42,724 nucleotides of DNA from a virus, in IMG/VR virus record IMGVR_UViG_3300047157_000059, positions 1 to 42,724 of that record; one strand, given 5' to 3'. Position numbers and translations under genes: made by a program. The notes beneath the pieces are model-generated. The model was not told where the DNA came from, made no database searches, and worked only from the letters and a program-made list of their open reading frames with translations. Below are positions 31,413 through 39,578 of the stretch, piece after piece; positions within the stretch are counted from its first letter, which is position 1, and every line of letters starts with the position of its first letter.

Positions 31413-33562
31413 TATGTGTCCTCTCCTTTAATTCTAACTCTACCATTACCACCATTACCACCACCTTTAACGCCCATAGTGTTTCCACTTTTAACAAGGT
31501 CTCCTGCACCACCGGCGCCAACAGTTATTTCTATATAATCTGTACTAACAAAATGTCCAGATGCTTTTGTTAAAGTAGTTGTATAAAATGTTCCTTCGTG
31601 ACCACCGCCACCTCCATCAGCTGCAGAACCACCACCAGCTTGTCCTTGACCACCACCGCCAGCTCCTGTTCCACCATCACCACCAGCGCTGTTAGTATTG
31701 TAAGCACCACCTGCACCACCCGTTCCAGCAAAACTAGAATGATTAGAGCCACCGGGATGTACAAAGTTATCACCAGCTTCACCAGCAGCAAAAGAACCAC
31801 CACCACCACAGCCAGTTCCTCCACAATCATTACCATAACCTCCGCCAGCTGCAGTATATGTTGCTCTAGTAGTTCCGCCTGATGTTACAACTTTAACTAT
31901 TGAAGAAGTTCCACTATTGTTTCCACTACCACCACCTTCAGATGTTCCATTTCGACCACCGCCACCTCCACCGCCAACCATTTGTATATTAATTTCATCT
32001 AATAAAGGTGATATAGAAAATATATGAGTTGATGTTGGATCAGTATAAAAATTTTCTTCAGTTCCTACTGTAGCAGATTCAGCTACTCCTACAGCAGATA
32101 CAATACCTGTTGTTCCATTAAAATAAATAAAACTATTTGTACTGCCAATTACAAATCTAGGAGAACCACTTGAGTTTCTTCCTATAAATAATCCAGAGTT
32201 AGTAATATCATCACCATCTGTTTTACCCCATCGTATTGCTCCACTATTTGATGTCACATTTAATGTACCATCTAAATCAATTTTGTCTACAGTAATAGCG
32301 TCAGCATTTACTTTAGCAGATGTGATTGCATTAGAAGCTATCTCATCAGCTGTAATAGTTCCTGCAGTAATAGCATCAGCAGTTACTGCATTAGTTGCAA
32401 TAGCATTAGCTGTAATCGCATCAGCTGCAATTTCACTTGCAGTAATAGTACCTGCTGCTATCTCACTAGCTGTTACAGAATTAGCTGCAATAGCATTTGC
32501 TGTTACAGAATTAGCAGCTAATTCGCTTACTCCAATTGAACCTGCTTGTATCTCATTTGCTGTAACTGCATTAGCTGCAATCTCTGTAGCTGTAATAGCA
32601 TTAGCAACTATCTTTCCCGTTGTTACAGCATTGGCTGCAATCTCTGTAGATGTCACGGCATTAGCTGCTAGAGCATCTGTTACTACAGCATTCGCTGCAA
32701 TCTTATCAGCATCAATAGCATCGTTAAGAATCTTAGCAGTAGTAATCGCATTGTTTGCTATCTTATCAGCTATAACTGCAGCATCAACTAATTGACCAGA
32801 ACTAATATAAGCTCCAACAGCAATTATTTTCCAATCTGAAGTAACACCAGATAATGTAAATCTTTCTGCATACCAAATTGCATTAGCTGGTATAGAAGAA
32901 CCAGCATTTATTGCTGTCCAAGTTACACCGCTACCGGGCTTAGTAGGATTACCTAATGTTTCTACTAATCCAGTAGATGTAGTAAACTGTCTTTCAACAG
33001 ATGTATACCCTGCTAAATCTGCAGTGCTTTCCCACGTGTAATCAGTAGGATCGCCTGATTGATATATAGATTTATTTGTAAAGTGTCCTCGATATGTTAA
33101 TAAAACTCCGCTAGAATTGTACGGAGTAAATTGAAAATCAGAAGCATCATTTTGGTTTGTTATTTTTCCATTAGTAAGGCTAGATAAAGCAGAGGCATAA
33201 GCAATATAAACAAAATCTTTATCATACTCATATTGATCGCCTACTTTTTTAACTAAAGAAGTTCCTGCAACTGGTCGTGATTCTATTTTTTTAAGTCTCT
33301 TTTCAATTTCAACAGGAGGGAGAGCAGGCATTGGCATACGTTTGTCATTGCCAATTTTTCCTGGAGGTCTAGGAAGCAAATCAAAACCAGTTTTATATTT
33401 TAATTCGCCTTTATCAGGGTCTTTAAAAAGTTCACTACTACCACGACGTTGTGTATTGCCAAACTGTTTGTTTTTTAATGAACCGGGACCTTGAGTTTGT
33501 CTTTGATTATTTTTTAATTCCCAAGGACCTCTTGCCCTCATGTCATGCACTTTATTAACCAT
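31412..33562 (-). CDS. Tail fibre with repeat shaft and glycine-rich tip
   Basis: A 716-residue fibre. Residues 1-100 are basic and probably attach to the tail, and residues about 100-265 resemble a tail-hub/fibre domain. Residues about 265-430 are a string of imperfect 7-14-residue repeats (ANAVT-x2-EIA, ANAIT-x-x-x-IA), a shaft. A small globular region follows. The last 170 residues are a glycine-rich tip (runs such as GGGGGGG, AGGGG, GGNGGNG), recalling polyglycine-helix adhesins of T4-like gp38 and gly-rich fibres. This tip probably binds host receptors. An ATG 33562 start with AGGAG is supported by its one-base overlap with the upstream gene. Confidence 0.8.
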   Translation of the reverse strand: MVNKVHDMRARGPWELKNNQRQTQGPGSLKNKQFGNTQRRGSSELFKDPDKGELKYKTGFDLLPRPPGKIGNDKRMPMPALPPVEIEKRLKKIESRPVAGTSLVKKVGDQYEYDKDFVYIAYASALSSLTNGKITNQNDASDFQFTPYNSSGVLLTYRGHFTNKSIYQSGDPTDYTWESTADLAGYTSVERQFTTSTGLVETLGNPTKPGSGVTWTAINAGSSIPANAIWYAERFTLSGVTSDWKIIAVGAYISSGQLVDAAVIADKIANNAITTAKILNDAIDADKIAANAVVTDALAANAVTSTEIAANAVTTGKIVANAITATEIAANAVTANEIQAGSIGVSELAANSVTANAIAANSVTASEIAAGTITASEIAADAITANAIATNAVTADAITAGTITADEIASNAITSAKVNADAITVDKIDLDGTLNVTSNSGAIRWGKTDGDDITNSGLFIGRNSSGSPRFVIGSTNSFIYFNGTTGIVSAVGVAESATVGTEENFYTDPTSTHIFSISPLLDEINIQMVGGGGGGGRNGTSEGGGSGNNSGTSSIVKVVTSGGTTRATYTAAGGGYGNDCGGTGCGGGGSFAAGEAGDNFVHPGGSNHSSFAGTGGAGGAYNTNSAGGDGGTGAGGGGQGQAGGGSAADGGGGGHEGTFYTTTLTKASGHFVSTDYIEITVGAGGAGDLVKSGNTMGVKGGGNGGNGRVRIKGEDT

Positions 33563-35280
33563 TATCTAACTCCTATAACCTTAATATCAAATTGCAAATT
33601 ACTAAGCTCCGGATTAGTTGTACCATTCATAGTAACTTTAAGGTTCATAAATCTGCCAGAAGTTCTAACATCTACTTTGTGAGTTGTTGCTGGATTAAAA
33701 TCTACATTAGTATAAGATGCTGTATCGCTTAAATGTTTTGTACCTGTTATGGCTAGCTTGCATGCGCCTTTTGCAGTAACATGTATTCTTTTAATTTGTT
33801 TAGTAATACTATTGTTTGTAAGGTTGTCATCTGTTCTTTCAAAAAATCCATCAGCCTCGTAAGCTGTATTAGAAAGAGTTTGTAAAGTTGTTCCTGACTT
33901 ACATCCAAATATTTTTAACTCACCGTTTTGCTCTGTTTCAAACAAATCTGAAAGCCCCGGCAATGTTCTTTTATGTATCTTTGAACTACTATAGTCATAA
34001 CAAAAAGCTATATCGCAACCTGTTGTAGTATTATCATGTTGAAGGCAAACAAAACCAAACTTCTTTGTCTCTTGTTTGTTGAAACACAAATGCTCTATTA
34101 CGTTCTGCTGGTTTAACTAAAGCATACATAGTATCTTTAAATAAATCTTTAGCTATGTCTTGCTTTTGTGATTGACCGTCATGCACATATACACCATAAT
34201 TACCAACAACTAAATGCTGTGAGTTTCCTATGTTAGCAAAACATCTGGTGAGTATATACCGTCATCTTCAAATATACTTTCAATAGCCAAAACAAAAGTA
34301 TCGCCTGTCTCTCTTATTCTTACAACACTATCAGATTTGTAAGCAATAAAGAATTCACCTAGCTGACCACCATCTAATATTTTACCCGGAGTGTCTACTA
34401 AAAATGCATCACCTGCTGTATTAGTTGTTGATGCTGTCCATTCAGCAGAAGTTAAAGAAGCTATAGTTGTGATATAGTTGAAGAAAACAAAAGGTCTATC
34501 GGTTGATAAGTATCATCAGAAGCTCCATCATTGTGTTCTTCTTTAATGTTCATTGCTATCAATCTTGTATTAAAACTTCTTAAAACTCTAGCAATAACTG
34601 GTGTTGTCATTGTTGCTGTTCCGCTTCCAGAACCAGAACCTGTAGCTGTAAAAGTAACTCCAACTGTATTAGCTGATGCGCCTATAGATGTAAAGTTAGT
34701 AGTGCCTACACTTACAATAGTGTATTTTGATCCACTAACAAAAGCACCTGCTGTAGTTGCAGTTGTTGTAGTATCGTATATCCAATTAGGAAGCTCAACT
34801 AAACTACCAGCACCAACTTTAGCATCAGTAAATTGTGGCGGAGCATCTGTTGCTGGGTTTACAATTAAGTAATTCATTAAACACAAATATCTGTGGTGGA
34901 TAATCATCATCAAAAGTAAACACTTGATTAGCTATAGAATTAGTAACATCGTTCCAACGACTGTTACCAGAACCACCTGTATCATATAATACAACTGAAC
35001 CATTACCGTTTGCACCTTTGACAATATAAGCAATAACAAGATTGTCTCCGCCAGCAGGTGTAAACTGGCACACTGCTTTTGCTTCTCCATTAGCAATGTT
35101 TGTGTTTGTTGGATGCAAAACAATATCATTAGCAAAAGAATGTACCCCTTGTACTGAACCATTTTTTGCTCTTACATTTAAAGAATTACTCCAACCGCCT
35201 GTTGGAACTTGTGATGCTGGTACGTCTACAACTAAGCCAACGGCTGAGAAATCAATCTCGGGACTTGTTTCGTAAGGCAT
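33562..35280 (-). CDS. Tail nozzle/stabilisation-like protein, interrupted by four frame breaks
   Basis: From ATG 35280 the protein starts MPYETSPEIDFSAVGLVVDVPASQVPTGGWSNSLNVRAKNGSVQGV, the beginning typical of podovirus tail-tube/stabilisation proteins (D-x-P-x6-G-x-W-S-x2-x-N-V-R-x-x-x-G-S-V). Continuity requires four single-base shifts: an extra base near 34866, missing bases near 34501 and 34239, and an extra base near 34036. After correction an open product of about 570 residues results, with segments NPATDAPPQFTDAKVGAGSL, YITTIASLTSAEWTAS, LDGGQLGEFFIAYKSDS, LVVGNYGVYVHDGQ and LCLPST-NTTTGCDIAFCYDYSS. The four breaks in 850 bases point to poor local consensus. T7 gp12 and P22 gp10 are functional analogues. 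Confidence 0.55.
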
Positions 35281-35281
35281 T

Positions 35282-35719
35282 TTATTTCCCCTTTGCTAAT
35301 TGTGCTCCAAAGTAAAACTCTATAATCATAGTTGCCCATGCAAATACTTCATCAAATTTTAATACAGCACCAGCTTGTACAGTAACGTACTCTATTGTAT
35401 CTGGTGTAACTCAAATCCAAAGTATGCTTGCACCTTCAATAACTGTAGGAACAACAGTAGGCACATTGAAAAATACAGGTGCTACTTGTGTAAATATAAT
35501 TAAAGACAATATGACAAATATAATTACTCGTCTATTAAGCGCAGCCATTGGACTTTCTTTGTCTGCTCTGTCTCTTGCATCATTAATTGATTTGTCTCTA
35601 ACTGCAAACTGTTGCATCATCAACTTTTGATTTTCTTGTGCTGCCTGACTCTTAAGAGCAAACAGCTTACCAACAAACCCTAAAGCTATTGGTGCTATGT
35701 TAGTTAAAAGTGCTATCAT
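35282..35719 (-). CDS. Membrane protein with in-frame TGA
   Basis: From ATG 35719, 102 residues precede TGA at 35413-35411. Translation in the same frame continues without another stop for 42 residues (VTPDTIEYVTVQAGAVLKFDEVFAWATMIIEFYFG...GK) to TAA at 35284-35282, ending just before the next gene. The part before the TGA has an N-terminal hydrophobic patch, a charged coiled coil and a transmembrane helix (RRVIIFVILSLIIFTQVAPVFF). An ending with WATMIIEFYFG suggests a further membrane helix, as in three-helix holins of phages and gene-transfer agents. A base error is likely, but readthrough is possible. Confidence 0.5.
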
Positions 35720-35732
35720 GTGTCATCTCCTC

Positions 35733-35939
35733 TCATGCTACTAACTTTAATAAATTAAACATACCAACTTCAGATGCTAAAAAGTAAGCAAACCCACCAT
35801 ATATAAAGTACCTAATTTGGTTTAACATATTAAATATCTTTTGTATCTTGTCGTTAGTATCATCGATCTTGCTAAACAGCTTAGCTATTTGTGAAGTATG
35901 TTTATCAAGTTGTAATTGAATTCTTTTGTCTTCTTCCAT
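35733..35939 (-). CDS. Small coiled-coil membrane protein
   Basis: A 68-residue protein. A charged coiled-coil N-terminus (LDKHTSQIAKLFSKIDDTNDKIQKIFNML) is followed by a transmembrane helix (IYGGFAYFLASEVGMFNLL). Its size and build resemble accessory lysis or membrane proteins found next to holin candidates. SD is weak. Function unknown. Confidence 0.5.
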   Translation of the reverse strand: MEEDKRIQLQLDKHTSQIAKLFSKIDDTNDKIQKIFNMLNQIRYFIYGGFAYFLASEVGMFNLLKLVA

Positions 35940-35946
35940 AATTTAC

Positions 35947-36415
35947 CTAGTTTGCAAGTGGGTTATCTAAAGATTCTTGAATACGTTTTTCAATATCCGT
36001 TTTTGTCTTATCTCTACTTTAATTTCAAATCTATCTAATTTAGTATCATAGTTAGTTAGCTTAGTGTCTACTGACTGTAGCTTACCATCTACCTTTGATT
36101 CTAAATTCCATTGACTATTTCTTAAATCAGTCATGTCTTTCTTAAGCTCTATCTTAATTGCATTTGCATGTTCTTCAATGCGTAACACCTCAGCAGAAGT
36201 CTTAGCCATAGAAGAACTAATATCACCTAAGTCTAATGAAGCTAATGCCTCTACTTTTGGTAGAGTAAAAAGCCACCGTATAGCGATCCAAGTATTGTAG
36301 ATATTAAAGCAAACAACGCCATAATACTAGCACCACTAAACTTAAAACCTTTTACTTTAATTTGTTTGTTAGGTAAGTCTTCAACTTCTTTAATCTTCTT
36401 TTCTAAATCATCCAT
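35947..36415 (-). CDS. Membrane plus coiled-coil protein with two frame breaks
   Basis: From ATG 36415 (TGATG overlap with the preceding gene) come a charged start and a membrane helix (FSGASIMALFALISTILGSLYGGFLLYQ). The frame then stops at TAG 36253-36251. Inserting one base in the AAAA run near 36254 continues as VEALASLDLGDISSS, MAKTSAEVLRIEEHANAI and a coiled coil (LESKVDGKLQSVDTKLTNYDTKLDRFEI). A second missing base near 36012 leads to DKTKTDIEKRIQESLDNPLAN and a stop at 35947-35949. The GAS[IV]MALF-x4-T[IV]-x-G-x-LYGG-F pattern is common in small marine phage membrane proteins. Restored length is about 155 residues. Confidence 0.5.
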
Positions 36416-36837
36416 CAGTTATCAAACTCCCCACTACCTTGTAGTGATTTTAACATTTCAATTTCAGCTCTAAGCTTTTCTACTTCAAGTCGTCTACGCT
36501 GTAGCTCTAGTTGATACAATGTGTTACAATTAATACGCTCGCTTGGTCCATCTAAGGGAATAATAATTCTAGCGTATATGCCTATATCTTTGGACTGAGG
36601 GTTATCCTCATTTGGTTTTCCAATGATCGGCAGAGTAGCGTTATTAATTACTCCGGTAAATCCCATTTCAAAATTTGTACTACCCCCTATACTATTACTA
36701 CAATCTAAATCACCAGCTCGAATTTTATCTGTTCCAGAACTGGTAGGTGCGCTAGGCAAAGAAAAAGTCATTGAGTTACTGTCAGCTATCGCTGTGCAAC
36801 TTAATGTTAGTAATATAATATAGAGTAGTTTATTCAT
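36415..36837 (-). CDS. Secreted phage protein with C-terminal coiled coil
   Basis: A 140-residue protein with a signal peptide (MNKLLYIILLTLSCTAIADS, cleavage after Ala-Asp region), a beta-rich, Gly/Ser-rich middle with two Cys (LDCSNSIGG and INCNTL), and a C-terminal coiled coil (LELQRRRLEVEKLRAEIEMLKSL). It is part of a run of exported proteins between the fibre genes and the lysis-like membrane genes. Not recognised. A particle decoration or envelope role is possible. Confidence 0.6.
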   Translation of the reverse strand: MNKLLYIILLTLSCTAIADSNSMTFSLPSAPTSSGTDKIRAGDLDCSNSIGGSTNFEMGFTGVINNATLPIIGKPNEDNPQSKDIGIYARIIIPLDGPSERINCNTLYQLELQRRRLEVEKLRAEIEMLKSLQGSGEFDN

Positions 36838-37205
36838 TTAAACCTCGAACATATTCTAGATTCTACCATAGGTCTATCATTGCTATTCCTTCTGAGTTTA
36901 GATTTAGAGCATATGTATTCAGCTCTATCTTTATCTTTTGCATTAATATAAACATCAAACTTAGTAGCACCTAAGTATTCTAATTTAAAAACTCTGTAAC
37001 TAGTTACAAAGCGTATTGGTTTCCAATCATCATCAAACACACCAACCTCATACCATTCTACATCTGTTCGGCTATTAAACATTTCCATGGTGGTTTTGTA
37101 TATACCATCATGTGCTGTAATTTTCCATTTAGGATATGTTGGAGTCATTTCGTGCGCTATTGCATTACTACACAACAGCGCTATCAGTATTATTGAGCGA
37201 TACAT
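36834..37205 (-). CDS. Exported PapD-like chaperone-type protein (single domain)
   Basis: A 123-residue protein with a short signal peptide (MYRSIILIALLCSNAIA). The mature part, TPTYPKWKITAHDGIYKTTMEMFNSRTDVEWYEVGVFDDDWKPIRF, then LEYLGATKFDVYINAKDKDRAEYICSKSKL, follows the strand order of the first immunoglobulin-like domain of pilus periplasmic chaperones (E-V-x-VFD-x-DW in the middle, YICTRSK-like G-strand). Full chaperones have two domains of about 230 residues in total, so this is a one-domain form. The pilin-like gene upstream overlaps its start. The assignment is from pattern only. Confidence 0.45.
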   Translation of the reverse strand: MYRSIILIALLCSNAIAHEMTPTYPKWKITAHDGIYKTTMEMFNSRTDVEWYEVGVFDDDWKPIRFVTSYRVFKLEYLGATKFDVYINAKDKDRAEYICSKSKLRRNSNDRPMVESRICSRFK

Positions 37206-37714
37206 TCTGCTACAACATGGGCTGTATAAGAACCACCAGGAAATGCTTTGTTCTGCCCACCACCATATGTAGCTTGAGAGGCAACGCTAAACCAAGTTGT
37301 ACCTGCTATACTTAAAGGATAAGTTCTTGCAGCACCTGTGCTTGTACTACCTGCTTGATATCCTGACATGTCAGACGATGAAGTCTGAACAACTGCAACA
37401 GCTCCTGTCCAAGCTATTGTATCTCCTAAACTAGGGCTAGATGCAAAAGATGTAGGATAACTAATAACAGCATTATAAGCATTAGCTAGAGTTGTATCTA
37501 CACGCACGATAGGTAACTGTCCATTACTTGCAGGTAAAGTTGTTAACGTATATGCATTAGGGTTTCCATAAACACCCGGTGTATCTGTATTCACAGTACA
37601 TCTGCTTTGTACAGTTCCTGTAATGTCTATGTTTTCTGCTGCAACTTCTTTAGGCATTAATAACGCACAGCCTGACAGCCCTATTATTAATCCTAGAGTA
37701 ATTAATTTGTTCAT
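37190..37714 (-). CDS. Exported pilin/spore-coat-U-like beta-sandwich protein
   Basis: A 174-residue protein with an N-terminal signal sequence that includes an LSGC lipobox (MNKLITLGLIIGLSGCALL) and also a possible cleavage at VAA-EN. The mature region begins NIDITGTVQSRCTV and ends GGSYTAHVVAECIAQ, with paired Cys and Ala/Ser/Thr-rich strands. These are features of chaperone-usher pilins and spore coat protein U domains (first strand with C-T-V, last strand Y-T-x-x-V-x-V). It overlaps the chaperone-like gene by 16 bases. Whether it decorates the virion or the host surface is unknown. Confidence 0.5.
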   Translation of the reverse strand: MNKLITLGLIIGLSGCALLMPKEVAAENIDITGTVQSRCTVNTDTPGVYGNPNAYTLTTLPASNGQLPIVRVDTTLANAYNAVISYPTSFASSPSLGDTIAWTGAVAVVQTSSSDMSGYQAGSTSTGAARTYPLSIAGTTWFSVASQATYGGGQNKAFPGGSYTAHVVAECIAQ

Positions 37715-38602
37715 TGATATTGCTCCCGTATCATTGTATTATGTAATTTGTCTTGTGATAAGCTTCTAAAAGCTTTTTTATTGTCTACTATTTTTCCACC
37801 TTCTAAAGAGGTAGTTTCTTTGTATACTCCACCAGAAATGTTTGCAACATAATAAGAATTAACATTGGTCGCTGCATTCATAGTTTGTAAAACAGATGCT
37901 TGTGTAGCTGTGTTAGCTATCGTTAAAGCATTTTCACTCGCAGCCATCGCTAATTCTAAGCGATCTTCATCTTCTTCATCTTTATCTCTGTCTTCAGTAT
38001 CTTCTTCTTTCTCTTTCTCATACAGTTCACTGTCAGTTTCTTCAGTAGCATCATCTACTGCATCATCTTCTAATGCATCGTATATTTCTATTTTAGGTAT
38101 TACTGGCATAGGTGGTACATAACCCGGACAATTCTCATTGTTCTGTGGATTACGACATTCATCCCATCTATACATATATAAAACAGTTGCATCTTCTACA
38201 GTACCTGTACCTGTTGTTTCTATACTACCATCACCTATATTTTCTATTGGCGTGTAAGGTAGTGGTATAACTTTTTGTATTCTCATACCGTGTTTGCCAG
38301 ACCAGTCTTCTGTATCTTGAAATATGTAACCGCCCTCTGTGTCTTCATTTTGTACTGTTACTACAAAGTCATCTTCAGTATTCTTAACAACATTATAGTG
38401 TATATAACACGCCACTAATGTCCATGCCTTCCTCAGTTGTTATACCAAGTATATTTGTAGTCATAGTCCAAGTTAAACCGTCTGCTGCAGCGTTGCCTGT
38501 GTAACCAAACGTGTAGTAATTACTAAAAGAATAAGAAGGCAGCAGCAACAGTACCCATAATATTAAGGGCTTTATCACGCTTTTCTTGTGCAGTAGCTTC
38601 AT
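37711..38602 (-). CDS. Exported acidic protein with +1 frame break
   Basis: ATG 38602 behind GGAGG encodes a signal peptide (MKLLHKKSVIKPLILWVLLLLPSYSFS), NYYTFGYTGNAAADGLTWTM and so on, then TAA at 38395-38393. The +1 frame from about 38416 continues as ACYIHYNVVKNTEDDFVVTVQNED... for 234 codons. This part includes a Glu/Asp-rich low-complexity segment (EDTEDRDKDEEDEDR, about residues 195-215 of the joined protein) and ends at 37711. The two parts fit as one exported protein of about 296 residues. A single surplus base is the simplest cause. It overlaps the 186-residue gene ahead by 80 bases in another frame. Confidence 0.5.
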
Positions 38603-39083
38603 GTTGTTCCTCCGGCATTGGTATTGCGTCTGTCTTAACAGCCCACGCTCTCTTAGCCTCATCTCCTATAAGTCCATCTATCGGACACGGAGTCCCGGCT
38701 GACATCATAGCAGCCCACACGTCTGGGTCTTGACACATAACTGAAACCGCAGCTACCTTCATGCCAAACATGTAAAGCTTTTGTGCTTTCTTAAGTCTAA
38801 GACAATTTTCTTCTGTGTAAGTTGCACCTAACGAGATACCTAGTATCTGTGTTTGTACTGAACCACTTGAAGATATTGTACATAAGTCAGAATTACTTCC
38901 ACCAAACTGTGGCGCTATGGCACTTGGTGGGGGCGACTTAACTGTAGTTGTTTGAGTTCCATTTGTTGTGACAACACTAGTACTATCAGTCACAATAGGA
39001 TCAGCTGCAATTGCATCAGGTATTATTAAAATACCAAGTGCAATAACAACGCCAAGCATTAAAGCTTTTAACTGTGTTGTCAT
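38523..39083 (-). CDS. Exported phage protein with C-terminal membrane helix
   Basis: A 186-residue protein with a signal peptide (MTTQLKALMLGVVIALGILIIPDAIAA). The mature domain has four Cys (SDLCTIS, ENCLRLKKAQ, VMCQDPDVWAAM, TPCPIDGLIGDEA) and a C-terminal hydrophobic end (ALNIMGTVAAAFLFF). AGGAG precedes the ATG. Similar proteins recur in marine podoviruses next to fibre genes (from memory). It is the first gene of the exported-protein cassette. Function unknown. Confidence 0.6.
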   Translation of the reverse strand: MTTQLKALMLGVVIALGILIIPDAIAADPIVTDSTSVVTTNGTQTTTVKSPPPSAIAPQFGGSNSDLCTISSSGSVQTQILGISLGATYTEENCLRLKKAQKLYMFGMKVAAVSVMCQDPDVWAAMMSAGTPCPIDGLIGDEAKRAWAVKTDAIPMPEEQHEATAQEKRDKALNIMGTVAAAFLFF

Positions 39084-39088
39084 AAAAA

Positions 39089-39313
39089 TTACTCCTCTGT
39101 AGATTCAGCAGTCAATGATTCAGTCAGCATATTCATAAACGCACTTCGACCTACATTAAGTTGGTCTATATTAAATTGTGCTGAACTAAGCTTTCTATCT
39201 AAATCTTGTACATGATTAACCATAATGATTTGCTCTTGTGTAAGATCGTTAACATTATATTCAACGTCATTTATACTAATTGTTTGAGGCTTTTCTTTTT
39301 GTTTTTTAGCCAT
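39089..39313 (-). CDS. Small coiled-coil protein, DUF6447-like
   Basis: A 74-residue protein, MAKKQKEKPQTISINDVEYNVNDLTQEQIIMVNHVQDLDRKLSSAQFNIDQL. The I-x-[IV]-[ND]-x-x-EY-x-[LV]-x-DL start and the coiled-coil tail match a small family found after tail-fibre genes in cyanophages and related marine phages. Its role is unknown. It might oligomerise with fibre components. Confidence 0.65.
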   Translation of the reverse strand: MAKKQKEKPQTISINDVEYNVNDLTQEQIIMVNHVQDLDRKLSSAQFNIDQLNVGRSAFMNMLTESLTAESTEE

Positions 39314-39327
39314 TGTCTACTCCTGTG

Positions 39328-39564
39328 TTAAGATGCTATCGCTGCATCAATTGCTGTAAAGCTCTCGCTTCCCCAAATAGATGTTGTGCCATCTATCTTC
39401 TTCTTTGCTTTCATTAATACTAGGTGTTCTTTATTCCTAGCTTTCCTTGCTGCAAATTCATCATCAGTTTCGTCAGCACCTTTACTGCTGTTGACTTCTG
39501 CTACTGAATGACCCATAGCTACATAAGCTGCTGCTACTTCGTCTGCTGTCATATCGACTTCCAT
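39328..39564 (-). CDS. Small hypothetical protein downstream of the fibre gene
   Basis: A 78-residue acidic helical protein (YVAMGHSVAEVNSSK, then FAARKARNKEHLVLMKAKKKIDG, SWGSE-like SIWGSESFTAIDAAIAS end). Proteins with an N-x-EHL-x-LM...WG-x-E ending are recurrent in marine phage fibre modules, from memory. Function unknown. Confidence 0.55.
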   Translation of the reverse strand: MEVDMTADEVAAAYVAMGHSVAEVNSSKGADETDDEFAARKARNKEHLVLMKAKKKIDGTTSIWGSESFTAIDAAIAS

Positions 39565-39578
39565 ACCTTACTCCTGTG

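Noticed and set aside
32283-32795. Long plus-strand ORF opposite the fibre repeats
   Set aside because: It is the antisense reading of the ANAVT repeat DNA, with low-complexity Ala/Val/Ile translation and no SD. The same applies to 31598-31882.
5014-35719. A genetic code with UGA read as Trp
   Set aside because: Only two in-frame TGA codons are seen, TGG is used normally, and several well-supported genes end at TGA in ATGA overlaps (3609, 5307, 5591, 14252). Error or local readthrough fits better.
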